A stretch of DNA of 64,000 nt, taken from Lachnospiraceae bacterium. GTDB taxonomy: Bacteria > Bacillota > Clostridia > Lachnospirales > Lachnospiraceae. The stretch spans positions 1 to 64,000 of the forward strand of contig JAILGS010000020.1 in assembly GCA_024696615.1 (NCBI GenBank), written 5' to 3'. Below are positions 8,322-18,200 of this stretch, piece after piece (within the stretch, counting starts at the first letter, position 1; every line of letters starts with the position of its first letter). Made by a program: the position numbers and the translations under genes. The notes beneath the pieces were generated by a model, which worked only from the letters and a program-made list of their open reading frames with translations, did no database searches and was not told where the DNA came from.

Positions 8322-10409
8322 TTATTGCTGAACAATTCTACTTGCGCCAACCATATGTCGCTTGATGTATAGAAGATCAAGGAGTCCTGCGCCATCACCG
8401 GCACGGTCAGCATCTCCTGCAACCAAGGATGGTCCCGTTAAGGTAACAGCTCCGATCATATGCTGTTTTTCCGTTAACAGATCCATCAAGCCAATTATTC
8501 CATCGCCATCCACATCACCGTAGATTACTACCTGATAGCGGACGAGCTCCGTTCCACCAGCATCATACAGTACTACCAAATCCCCAGTTCCCACATTGCC
8601 AGTCTTGGCATCCGTTCCATTTGCTGCAAGCACTGCCACCTTACCACTGGTAAGAGCGAATGCCCCTGCAAATGTTTCCACTGTGGTTTCTGGTTCTACA
8701 CCGGTCACATATTTTTTATCCGTGTCGATAAAGTATCCGGTAATTACGGAATTACTATCGTTTAATTTTACTTCATGCGTACCGGTTACCGTTGTGGTAT
8801 TGGTTGTAGCCTCGCCTCTGGCAATGGTAATGGTGTAATTCTTCACATCCCCATTGGTTGCGGTAACCTTCACCGTAATGGTATTGGAACCTTCATTCAG
8901 ATTCACCGTTCCGGTTCCACTAATACTTGCAGAACTATCGGAAAGAGCAGCCTCAATCGTAACCGAAGAAACTTCTCTTGGAACTACCAAGTTATATTCC
9001 GTAGTATACATACTGAAGGTTGGTGTCAGACTATATCCATTAATGGAAAGATTCGTCAGATAATTATTAGCACTTCCCGTTCCACCCGGTTTCTCACAAG
9101 GAGTGTCCGGCATACCGGAATATACGGGAATATTAAATACCAATGCCATGTTCTGACGCATTTCCTCCGAATAACCCTTAGCCACATTGGCTGCTTCCGA
9201 ATTCGGAGCAAGAATATTGGACATGTACTGATGGGTATATGGAGTTCCTACAAAGTCGAACTTCTCATAATACAGTGTATTCTGACCAATATTGATATAA
9301 TTCTTGCCAATATATACGGCACCGCCGGCAATGGCAACATATCTGGTATTCCAACCCATGCTCTTAGCATAGATCAAGCCATTAATAATGGCGGAACGAC
9401 CATTATGGGCATAAGCACCCTGATTGTAATAATTGTAATATCCGGCATAGCCATTTACCACACCGGAGATACTTCCGGAGCCACCGTTAATACCCATCTC
9501 CTGGATAATACGGGAAGCTAAGTGATATGGGCTGACACCGGTAATCATACCGGAATTTAAAATCGCCTGTGCATAGGTAAGACTTCCGCCCTGATCATCC
9601 GAGATGGAATTTCCTTGCATAAAGGTTCCTGCAAGAACATTCTCCACACCGGCTAAGCTATGTACGTTTTCATCATAGGAAAGCTTCTCGAACATGAAGA
9701 CGGAGCTGGAGTCCAGATAATTTCTTGGATCTAAGCAATACGCTACAATGCCCTGGGAAGCTGCTACCCAGGAAGAACCATCAAATCCATACCAGGTTCC
9801 TGTACTGGAGTTATAAGCACCTGGATCCGTAGATTTCCAGGAACTAATGGAAGTACTTGGCACCAGACTTCGTCCAACAATACTTTCTGCAGCAAGTACA
9901 TCGCCCCAGCTGTATGGGATCTGATCTGCTACGAATTTCCACTTTGGATATAATGCATGCAGATTTCGAAGCGCCGGCTTATAGCTTTCCGGAAATCCCT
10001 GCTCTGTTAGATAGGTTTCAAAATCCGTATCCGTGGTATATGCTACTTCTCTGACGATATTGACAAAGTCACTTCGCATATAACCGGTGCAGTTAGCTCC
10101 TCCATAATAAAAGCTGATATGATACCATTTCACTCCTGTGGAATCTAAAGCATCTCCAATAATGGTTACTTCATGATTATTGCTTAACTGAACCTTGTTA
10201 CCGGAAGAATTTCGCAGATAGGCCGCATCCGTTCCTGCGCCCTGTCGCACATTAACCACATCCGCATTGACTTTCCCCTTTAAAGAAGTGGTATATTCCT
10301 CGGCATGGACCTCATATATCATATTGTTACTTATTGGCGTAGCGGAAAGTACAGTAGCCACCGCTATTGTAGCAGCAACACCACTCGCCAACATCCGTTT
10401 TAAGTGCAT
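8322..10409 (-). CDS. Secreted glucosaminidase with SH3, cadherin-like and dockerin-like modules
   Basis: The start at 10409 (695 aa) has an AGGAG site 7 nt upstream; the longer frame adds an unlikely leader of 28 residues. A signal peptide ends near residue 36 (VHA). An SH3-type domain covers about 43-118. A LytG/GH73-like beta-N-acetylglucosaminidase domain covers about 145-430, with the probable catalytic Glu304 in SRIIQEMG. A cadherin-like beta-sandwich lies at 452-530. A linker module (545-628) leads to a C-terminal type I dockerin-like module at 631-690. The first dockerin loop, DVDGDGIIGLMD, is canonical, and the second, DADRAGDG, is imperfect. It likely trims peptidoglycan glycan strands. 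A consensus promoter lies just upstream, and the cohesin-like membrane protein follows in the same operon. Confidence 0.82.
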   Translation of the reverse strand: MHLKRMLASGVAATIAVATVLSATPISNNMIYEVHAEEYTTSLKGKVNADVVNVRQGAGTDAAYLRNSSGNKVQLSNNHEVTIIGDALDSTGVKWYHISFYYGGANCTGYMRSDFVNIVREVAYTTDTDFETYLTEQGFPESYKPALRNLHALYPKWKFVADQIPYSWGDVLAAESIVGRSLVPSTSISSWKSTDPGAYNSSTGTWYGFDGSSWVAASQGIVAYCLDPRNYLDSSSVFMFEKLSYDENVHSLAGVENVLAGTFMQGNSISDDQGGSLTYAQAILNSGMITGVSPYHLASRIIQEMGINGGSGSISGVVNGYAGYYNYYNQGAYAHNGRSAIINGLIYAKSMGWNTRYVAIAGGAVYIGKNYINIGQNTLYYEKFDFVGTPYTHQYMSNILAPNSEAANVAKGYSEEMRQNMALVFNIPVYSGMPDTPCEKPGGTGSANNYLTNLSINGYSLTPTFSMYTTEYNLVVPREVSSVTIEAALSDSSASISGTGTVNLNEGSNTITVKVTATNGDVKNYTITIARGEATTNTTTVTGTHEVKLNDSNSVITGYFIDTDKKYVTGVEPETTVETFAGAFALTSGKVAVLAANGTDAKTGNVGTGDLVVLYDAGGTELVRYQVVIYGDVDGDGIIGLMDLLTEKQHMIGAVTLTGPSLVAGDADRAGDGAGLLDLLYIKRHMVGASRIVQQ

Positions 10410-10440
10410 ATTAAATTCTCCTTTAACATCTATCTGTTCT

Positions 10441-10469
10441 ATTATATGTAGAATTAATATACATGTCAA
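10441..10469 (-). promoter_or_regulatory. consensus sigma-A promoter of the cohesin-dockerin operon
   Basis: The minus strand reads TTGACA (10469-10464), 17 nt, TATAAT (10446-10441): both boxes and the spacing are exact consensus. The -10 lies 31 bp upstream of the start codon, leaving a short leader with AGGAGA as ribosome site. Confidence 0.9.
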
Positions 10470-10478
10470 ATATAAAAC

Positions 10479-10519
10479 AACGCCCCAAAGCAATATTTTT
10501 CATATCACTTCGGGGCGTT
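10479..10519 (-). terminator. carAB terminator
   Basis: AACGCCCC and GGGGCGTT form a stem with a 25-nt loop, 57 bp past the carB stop. A T-rich tract (GTTTTATATTTG) follows on the minus strand. Confidence 0.75.
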
Positions 10520-10576
10520 TTAATTTTTATATGATTGTGAACCTCCGCTTGTCCTTATAACACATTTGCTATGGGA

Positions 10577-13500
10577 CTAGGCATTCTTTACCTTGGCAAT
10601 ATCCACTAAGTTAAATTCTGCCTGATGAGCCACTTCTAAGGAAGATACTAAAGCTCTTGCGGTATCAATGGCGGTAAGACAGGTTACACCGGTTTCGATC
10701 GCGGTACGGCGAATTAAGAAACCGTCCCTGGAATGCTCCACACCACTGGAAGGGGTATCAATGACTAAGTCGATTCGATGCTCTAAAAGTAAATCCAATA
10801 AGGTAGGAGCTTCCTGCTCTAACTTATTCACCTTAATCGCATGTACGCCTGCTGCATTTAAGTCCCTAGCAGTTCCACGAGTTGCATAGATCTTGTAACC
10901 AAGGGCCTCAAAACGACGACCAATCTCAATACCCTCTTGGCGGTCTTCCTTACGAAGAGTCATGATAATCTGCTTATGTCTGGTTGGATCAATGCTTGCT
11001 CCCACGAAGGCCTTATACAGAGCCTCATTAAAGTCCGGAGAGATACCAAGACACTCACCGGTGGACTTCATCTCAGGTCCAAGGGAGATATCCGCGCCAC
11101 GGATCTTTTCGAAGGAGAATACAGGCATCTTAATGGCAATATAATCTGCTTCCTTCTGAAGTCCTGGGGCATAACCAAGTTCCTTTAAGGTGTGACCTAC
11201 GATGACCTTGGTTGCCAGCTTCACAATTGGAATTCCTGTAACCTTACTGATATATGGTACGGTACGGGAAGAACGAGGATTTACCTCGATGATATATACA
11301 TCATCTCCAATGGCGATGAACTGAATGTTGATCATACCCTTAACATGAAGGGCACGAGCAAGCTTTTCCGTGTAATCAATCACATTCTTCTTAGCCTGTT
11401 CGGTAATGGAACGAGCAGGATATACGGAGATACTATCACCGGAATGGATACCGGTACGCTCGATATGCTCCATGATACCTGGAATAACAATATCCGTACC
11501 ATCGCATACTGCATCCACCTCTAATTCCTTACCCATTAAGTACTTATCCACAAGAATTGGATGATCCTGCTGAATTCGGTTGATGATTTCCATGAACTGG
11601 ATCACATCCTCATCGGAAATTGCAATCTGCATACCCTGTCCACCAAGTACATAGGAAGGACGAACTAATACCGGATAACCAAGTTCATGAGCCGCATTCA
11701 ATGCTTCTTCCGTAGTAAATACGGTATGTCCCTTAGGTCTTGCAATCTGGCACTGCTCCAGGATCTCATCGAAACGCTCCCGGTCCTCCGCTGCATCTAC
11801 GTCTCTTGCAGAAGTTCCAAGGATTGGAACGCCCATCTTCATTAAGCTTTCCGTTAACTTAATGGCAGTCTGACCACCGAACTGCACTACGGCTCCGTCC
11901 GGCTTTTCAATATCCACAATACTCTCCACATCTTCTGGAGTCAGTGGCTCAAAATACAGCTTATCCGCAATATCAAAGTCCGTACTTACGGTCTCCGGAT
12001 TGTTATTAACGATTACGGTCTCATAACCTTCCTCTTTGAAAGCCCAGGTACAATGTACGGAACAGAAGTCGAACTCGATACCCTGTCCAATACGGATCGG
12101 ACCGGAACCAAGGATTAATACCTTCTTCTCAGGCTTTGTCTCTATGGACTCATTAATACCATCATAACAGCTATAGTAGTAAGGAGTCTGTGCCTCAAAC
12201 TCTGCTGCACAGGTATCCACCATCTTATAAACCGCACGAATATTGTACTGATGACGAAGGGCCTTCACCACTTCCTCGGTCTTACCGGAAAGTTCAGAAA
12301 TCACCTTATCGGAGAATTCCATACGCTTCGCTTCACGAAGCAGGTCCTCTGTCAACTCTCTGGTAGAAAGAGCTTCTTCCATCTCCACCAAATTCTTAAT
12401 CTTATCAATAAACCAACGATCGATCTTGGTAATTTCATAGATTCGATCCGGATCCCAATGCTGGCGCAGAGCCTCTGCAATTACCCAGATTCGACGATCA
12501 TCCACCTTCTGTAACTGCAAAGTTAATTCTTCTCCATGAAGATTACTAAAATCATAGGAACGAAGGGAATCCACATGCTGCTCTAAGGAGCGGATTGCCT
12601 TCATTAATGCACCTTCGAAATTGGTGCAAATACTCATTACCTCACCCGTAGCCTTCATCTGTGTGGTTAAAGTACGCTTTGCAGTAATGAACTTATCGAA
12701 TGGAAGACGTGGCATCTTCACAACACAGTAATCCAGTGCTGGTTCAAATGAAGCATAGGTCTTTCCAGTAACTGCATTCTTAATCTCATCCAAGGTATAT
12801 CCCACTGCAATTTTCGCTGCAACCTTGGCAATTGGATAACCTGTTGCCTTGGAAGCAAGTGCAGAAGAACGGCTTACACGAGGATTTACTTCGATTACAC
12901 AATACTCAAAACTATCCGGCTTTAAGGCATACTGCACATTACATCCACCGGTAATTCCAAGCTCTGTAATAATATTTAATGCGGAAGTACGAAGCATCTG
13001 GTATTCCTTATCCGATAAGGTCTGGGAAGGAGCCACAACGATACTATCACCGGTATGAACACCGACAGGGTCCAGATTTTCCATATTACATACGGTGATG
13101 CAGTTTCCGGCACCATCACGCATTACTTCATATTCGATTTCCTTCCAGCCAGCGATACAACGCTCTACTAATACCTGGCCCACACGGGACAGACGAAGAC
13201 CATTGGCTAAGATATCCTGTAATTCTGTGACATTATGAGCGATACCACCACCGCTACCACCTAAGGTGTAAGCTGGTCGAAGTACTACCGGATATCCAAT
13301 CTTCGCTGCAAATGCAACACCATCTTCCACATTCTCAACCACTAAAGAAGCTGCCACCGGCTCACCAATCTTTTCCATGGTATTCTTAAATTCCAGACGG
13401 TCCTCTGCCTTCTTAATGGTTAACGCCGTGGTACCGATCAACTTGATATTATGCTCTTCTAAAAAGCCTGATTCTGCAATCTCCATGGCAAGATTTAATC

Positions 13501-13783
13501 CTGCCTGACCTCCAAGAGTAGGAAGAAGACTATCCGGCTTCTCCTTTAACATAATCTGCTTTACAACTTTCGCAGTTAAAGGCTCAATATATACCTCATC
13601 TGCAATATCCTTATCCGTCATGATGGTAGCAGGATTGGAGTTCACTAAGACAACTTCTAATCCCTCTTCCTTTAAAGAACGACAAGCCTGCGTACCAGCA
13701 TAGTCAAACTCTGCTGCCTGGCCAATTACGATAGGACCGGAACCAATCACCATAACCTTCTTAATATTCTTATTAAGTGGCAT
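10577..13783 (-). CDS. carB: Carbamoyl-phosphate synthase large subunit, copy paired with carA
   Basis: This subunit makes carbamoyl phosphate from bicarbonate, ammonia delivered by CarA, and two ATP. The 1068 residues have the full layout of two ATP-grasp halves, each opening with a GSGPIxIGQ-type motif (near 14 and near 560), with the oligomerisation domain between them. An MGS-like allosteric domain closes the chain (about 930-1060). The start codon overlaps the carA stop by one base (TAATG), which implies coupled translation. A second large subunit lies upstream at 15217; the two are clearly divergent, so this is not a recent duplication. The carA pairing suggests this copy is the pyrimidine or general enzyme. 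Confidence 0.94.
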   Translation of the reverse strand: MPLNKNIKKVMVIGSGPIVIGQAAEFDYAGTQACRSLKEEGLEVVLVNSNPATIMTDKDIADEVYIEPLTAKVVKQIMLKEKPDSLLPTLGGQAGLNLAMEIAESGFLEEHNIKLIGTTALTIKKAEDRLEFKNTMEKIGEPVAASLVVENVEDGVAFAAKIGYPVVLRPAYTLGGSGGGIAHNVTELQDILANGLRLSRVGQVLVERCIAGWKEIEYEVMRDGAGNCITVCNMENLDPVGVHTGDSIVVAPSQTLSDKEYQMLRTSALNIITELGITGGCNVQYALKPDSFEYCVIEVNPRVSRSSALASKATGYPIAKVAAKIAVGYTLDEIKNAVTGKTYASFEPALDYCVVKMPRLPFDKFITAKRTLTTQMKATGEVMSICTNFEGALMKAIRSLEQHVDSLRSYDFSNLHGEELTLQLQKVDDRRIWVIAEALRQHWDPDRIYEITKIDRWFIDKIKNLVEMEEALSTRELTEDLLREAKRMEFSDKVISELSGKTEEVVKALRHQYNIRAVYKMVDTCAAEFEAQTPYYYSCYDGINESIETKPEKKVLILGSGPIRIGQGIEFDFCSVHCTWAFKEEGYETVIVNNNPETVSTDFDIADKLYFEPLTPEDVESIVDIEKPDGAVVQFGGQTAIKLTESLMKMGVPILGTSARDVDAAEDRERFDEILEQCQIARPKGHTVFTTEEALNAAHELGYPVLVRPSYVLGGQGMQIAISDEDVIQFMEIINRIQQDHPILVDKYLMGKELEVDAVCDGTDIVIPGIMEHIERTGIHSGDSISVYPARSITEQAKKNVIDYTEKLARALHVKGMINIQFIAIGDDVYIIEVNPRSSRTVPYISKVTGIPIVKLATKVIVGHTLKELGYAPGLQKEADYIAIKMPVFSFEKIRGADISLGPEMKSTGECLGISPDFNEALYKAFVGASIDPTRHKQIIMTLRKEDRQEGIEIGRRFEALGYKIYATRGTARDLNAAGVHAIKVNKLEQEAPTLLDLLLEHRIDLVIDTPSSGVEHSRDGFLIRRTAIETGVTCLTAIDTARALVSSLEVAHQAEFNLVDIAKVKNA

Positions 13784-14970
13784 TATAAAGCACCTCCCAT
13801 CATTTCAATAAAGCGATCAAACAGATATGCGGTATCCTGTGGGCCACCGCAAGCCTCTGGATGGAACTGAACCGTAAAGATCTTCTTATTCTTATAAGAA
13901 AGACCTTCGTTGGTCTTATCATTCACATTAATAAATGCAGATTCCGCAACACTAGGATCAAGCGACTCCTCATCCACCACATAACCGTGGTTCTGCGAAG
14001 ACATATAGACACGACCGGTCTTTAAATCCTTCACTGGGTGATTCACACCACGATGTCCATACTTTAACTTATGCGTCTTGGCACCAGTTGCAAGAGCCAT
14101 TAACTGATGTCCTAAGCAGATAGCAAAAATCGGAACATTGGAATCGTATAATTTCTTCACTTCCGCAATAATCTCCACATTGTCCGCTGGATCTCCAGGG
14201 CCGTTGGATAACATAATACCATCCGGATTGGTAGCAAGAATTTCTTCTGCTGTAGTATGGGCAGGATATACGGTTACATTGCAACCACGCTCACAAAGGC
14301 AACGAGGAATATTTCTCTTAGCACCAAAATCCAATAATGCAACATTGTAAGTCTTCTCTCCATGGGATGCCTTGGATGCTTCCATCTTGCGGCTCTTTAC
14401 TGCCTTTCCGATATTCTCAAAACCATCGATTCCATCGAAGCTGTCAGGAATATTGGAACGATATTCATATGCTTGTAAGGTATAGGCTTCCGAACAGGTA
14501 ACTTTCTCAACCACCTTGGTTGCCTTAAATGCTTTAATCTTAGGAAGAATTTCAGATAAATCAGAATATTCTTTCGTGGTAATCATACCATTCATGGTAC
14601 CCTTCTCACGAAGAATCTTAGTTAATGCTCTTGTATCAATGCCTGCGATACCGGGAACATCGTTCTCGATCAAGAACTGCTGAATCGTATATTCGCTACG
14701 GAAATTACTAGGGATTCTAGATAATTCTCTTACAATAAAGCCATCGTGCCAGCACTTTAAAGACTCCATATCACTTCTGGTAATACCGTAATTACCAATC
14801 AAAGGATAAGTCATTGTTACAGCCTGTCCAGCGTAGGATGGATCTGTTAATACTTCTAAATAACCAGTCATGGAAGTATTAAAGACGATCTCGCTGATGA
14901 CTTCTTTGTTCGCACCAATGGACGTACCGGTAAATACAGTTCCGTCTTCCAGGATTAAATAAGCCTTCAT
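13783..14970 (-). CDS. carA: Carbamoyl-phosphate synthase small (glutaminase) subunit
   Basis: CarA takes ammonia from glutamine and passes it to CarB. I start it at 14970 (395 aa), where MKAYLILEDGTVF matches the family start; the open frame upstream runs into a poly-T leader. The N-terminal CPSase small domain covers about 1-150. The class I glutamine amidotransferase triad is visible: Cys285 in ICLGHQL, and His370 and Glu372 in FHPE. A hydrophilic stretch at about 170-206 makes it longer than many CarA proteins. A promoter at 15083-15111 and an attenuator-like hairpin at 15008-15046 lie in its leader. Confidence 0.93.
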   Translation of the reverse strand: MKAYLILEDGTVFTGTSIGANKEVISEIVFNTSMTGYLEVLTDPSYAGQAVTMTYPLIGNYGITRSDMESLKCWHDGFIVRELSRIPSNFRSEYTIQQFLIENDVPGIAGIDTRALTKILREKGTMNGMITTKEYSDLSEILPKIKAFKATKVVEKVTCSEAYTLQAYEYRSNIPDSFDGIDGFENIGKAVKSRKMEASKASHGEKTYNVALLDFGAKRNIPRCLCERGCNVTVYPAHTTAEEILATNPDGIMLSNGPGDPADNVEIIAEVKKLYDSNVPIFAICLGHQLMALATGAKTHKLKYGHRGVNHPVKDLKTGRVYMSSQNHGYVVDEESLDPSVAESAFINVNDKTNEGLSYKNKKIFTVQFHPEACGGPQDTAYLFDRFIEMMGGAL

Positions 14971-15007
14971 CTTCACACCAATACCTTTCTTTTTTCTTTT
15001 TTTTCTC

Positions 15008-15046
15008 AAAAAAAAAAACCTAAAGGCCATCCCTTCACTGGTTTTT
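15008..15046 (-). promoter_or_regulatory. attenuator-like hairpin in the carA leader
   Basis: In the RNA, AAACC pairs with GGTTT around an inner AAGG-GATGG-CCTT stem. Eleven U residues follow, about 40 nt before the carA start. It sits between the promoter and the gene, so it is placed to stop transcription early. A CCAGTGAAGGG stretch in the loop resembles the PyrR-binding loop only partly. The nature of the signal is inferred. Confidence 0.55.
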
Positions 15047-15082
15047 TTCGCAGAAAATCACTATTTGTTTTTTCAATTTGTT

Positions 15083-15111
15083 ATGTTATCACAATTTATA
15101 TGCCCTATCAA
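15083..15111 (-). promoter_or_regulatory. carAB promoter
   Basis: The minus strand has TTGATA, 17 nt, TAACAT, placing the transcript start near 15075 and leaving a leader of about 105 nt that contains the attenuator-like hairpin. Confidence 0.65.
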
Positions 15112-15163
15112 GAAAAAATACCAATCTCAATTGTTCATATTTTAGTACCTTATAATATTAAGA

Positions 15164-15190
15164 AAGACACCGCCATAATGACGGTGTCTT
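15164..15190 (-). terminator. terminator after the second carB
   Basis: A perfect 9-bp stem (AAGACACCG / CGGTGTCTT) begins 27 bp past the stop of the 15217 gene. TCTTAATATT follows on the minus strand. It makes the second carB a separate transcription unit from carA-carB. Confidence 0.85.
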
Positions 15191-15216
15191 ACCTGTTTTA
15201 CTTATGATTCTTCGAA

Positions 15217-18200
15217 TTATTTATCCGTTACAGAAGCATGTAATTCCTGAATGGACTTAACTTCGCTACCCTGATGCGTCTCTAAGTAAGCAATACCCTC
15301 TGCTGCCATTCTGGCTGCAGCAACAGTGGTCATGTAAGGAGTCTTTGTCTTGATTGCTGCCTTACGAAGGTAGCTATCATCATGCACGCTTTCCTTACCA
15401 CTTGGAGAATTGATGATGAGTGCGAACTCGCCATTGGTAATTGCATCCAACACATTTGGACGGCCTTCATATAACTTATTGATCTTCGTAGCAGCAATGC
15501 CTGCACCAGTAATCAGTTCAAATGTATTACCGGTTGCTACAATCTCAAATCCGATCTGATCGAATGCCTTCGCAATCTCCACGATTTCTGCCTTATCCTT
15601 ACGGTTTACAGAAATTAAAACCTTACCCTTCATAGGAAGCTTAGAACCAACACCTTCCTGAGCCTTAAAGAAAGCTTCACCATAGGAAGGAGAAAGACCA
15701 AGTACTTCACCGGTAGAACGCATCTCAGGTCCAAGGATTGGATCTACTTCCTGGAACATATTGAATGGGAAAGCAGCTTCCTTAACACCATAGTAAGGAA
15801 TGTTCTTCTCATGTAAAGAAGATACTGGAGATGGTCTTCCTGTTAATTCACTGGTAATGATGTCGGTGGCAATTGGAACCATGCGAACATTACATACCTT
15901 GGAAACAAGAGGTACGGTACGGGAAGCTCTTGGATTCGCCTCAAGTACATATACCTTACCATTCTCAATTGCATACTGCATATTCATTAAACCACGTACA
16001 TGCATCTCTTCTGCAATCTTCTTGGTATATTCCTTAATGGTTGCCACATTCTCTGGGGTAATGTGAACGGAAGGAATAATACATGCGGAGTCACCGGAGT
16101 GAACACCTGCAAGCTCTACGTGCTCCATTACTGCTGGAACGAATGCATGCTCGCCATCTGCGATCGCATCTGCTTCACACTCTAATGCATGATTTAAGAA
16201 ACGGTCAATTAAGATTGGACGGTCCGGAGTAACACCAACAGCAGCCTTCATGTAGTCTGCCATAGCGGTATCATCATAAACCACTTCCATACCACGACCA
16301 CCAAGTACATAAGAAGGACGAACCATAACCGGATATCCGATCTTGTTGGCAATAACTACAGCCTCATCCACCGTAGTAGCCATTCCTGACTCAGGCATAG
16401 GGATTTCCAACTTATCCATCATCTCACGGAATAAATCACGGTCCTCTGCAAGATCAATTACTGCAGGGCTGGTACCAAGGATCTTCACACCATTCTTCTC
16501 TAAGTCTGCTGCAAGATTTAATGGAGTCTGTCCACCGAACTGTGCGATGACACCCAGTGGCTTCTCCTTCTTGTAGATACTAAGTACATCCTCTAAGGTA
16601 AGAGGCTCGAAGTATAACTTATCAGAAGTATCATAATCCGTAGATACAGTCTCTGGATTACAGTTAACAATAATGGTTTCAAAACCAAGCTTCTTTAATG
16701 CAAGTGCTGCATGTACACAGCAGTAGTCAAATTCAATACCCTGACCAATTCTGTTAGGACCACCGCCAAGAATCATAATCTTCTTCTTGTCGCTGACTGG
16801 ATTTAAATCTTCCTTAGAATTGTAGGTAGAATAGTAATATGCGCTACTTGCGGTACCGGAAACATGAACGCCTTCCCATACCTCTTCCACACCAAGAGCA
16901 ATTCTCTTGTTACGGATCTCATCCTCAGAAATCTCTAATAACTGGGAAAGATACTTATCGGAGAAACCATCCTTCTTGGCCTGAATTAATAAAGCATCCT
17001 CTGGAAGACCGCCCTTAAAGGTCATGATCTTCTCTTCCTCTTCTACTAATTCTCTCATCTGATCAATAAAGTATTCCTTCACCTTGGTTAAGTTGAAGAT
17101 TTCTTCATTGGTAGCCCCCTTACGAAGTGCTTCATACATTAAGAAATGTCTCTCAGAAGATGGAGTTGCAAGCTTCTGTAATAATTCTTCCTTCGTTAAA
17201 GAATCAAAGTTCTTCGCATGTCCAAGTCCATAACGACCGGTCTCAAGGCTTCGGATAGCCTTCTGGAATGCTTCCTTATAATTCTTACCGATACTCATTA
17301 CTTCACCAACGGCACGCATCTGAGTACCAAGCTTATCTTCTACACCCTTGAACTTTTCGAAAGCCCAACGAGCGAACTTAATAACCACATAATCGCCACC
17401 TGGAACATACTTATCCAAAGTGCCATACTTTCCACATGGAATATCCTTTAAGGTTAATCCACAAGCAAGCATTGCAGATACTAAAGCAATTGGGAAACCT
17501 GTTGCCTTGGATGCAAGTGCGGAAGAACGGGAAGTACGTGGGTTAATCTCAATTACAATGATTCGATCTGATACTGGATCATGAGCGAACTGTACATTGG
17601 TACCACCAACAACCTGAACCTTATCTACAATCTTATATGCCTGTTCCTGTAATCTCTTCTGGCATTCTTCAGAGATGGTAAGCATTGGAGCAGAACAGAA
17701 GGAGTCACCGGTATGAACACCAAGTGGATCGATGTTCTCGATGAAACATACGGTAATCATATTACCTTCGCTATCACGAACAACCTCTAATTCCAACTCT
17801 TCCCATCCAAGAATGGACTCTTCTACTAATACCTGTCCAACTAAAGAAGCCTGAAGACCTCTTTCGCAGACAACCTTTAACTCTTCCTTGTTGTAAACCA
17901 GACCACCGCCGGCACCACCCATGGTGTATGCAGGACGAAGAACTACCGGATAACCTAACTTATCCGCAATCGCCAGTGCCTCATCTACGCTATAGGAAAC
18001 TTCACTACGAGCCATTTCGATTCCTAAAGAATCCATGGTCTTCTTAAATTCGATACGGTCCTCACCACGTTCGATTGCATCTACCTGAACGCCGATAACC
18101 TTGACATTATATTTTTCCAGGATTCCAGCCTTATTTAACTCGGAGCACAGATTTAATCCGGACTGACCACCCAGGTTAGGAAGTAATGCATCAGGTCTTT

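Noticed and set aside
8775..9521. 248-codon open frame on the plus strand
   Set aside because: It lies wholly inside the glucosaminidase gene, encodes a low-complexity Ile/Gly/His-rich protein with no domain and has no ribosome site.
14971..15030. Longer N-terminus for CarA (20 codons)
   Set aside because: The extra codons fall in the poly-T and poly-A leader that forms the attenuator, and the family start is MKAYL.
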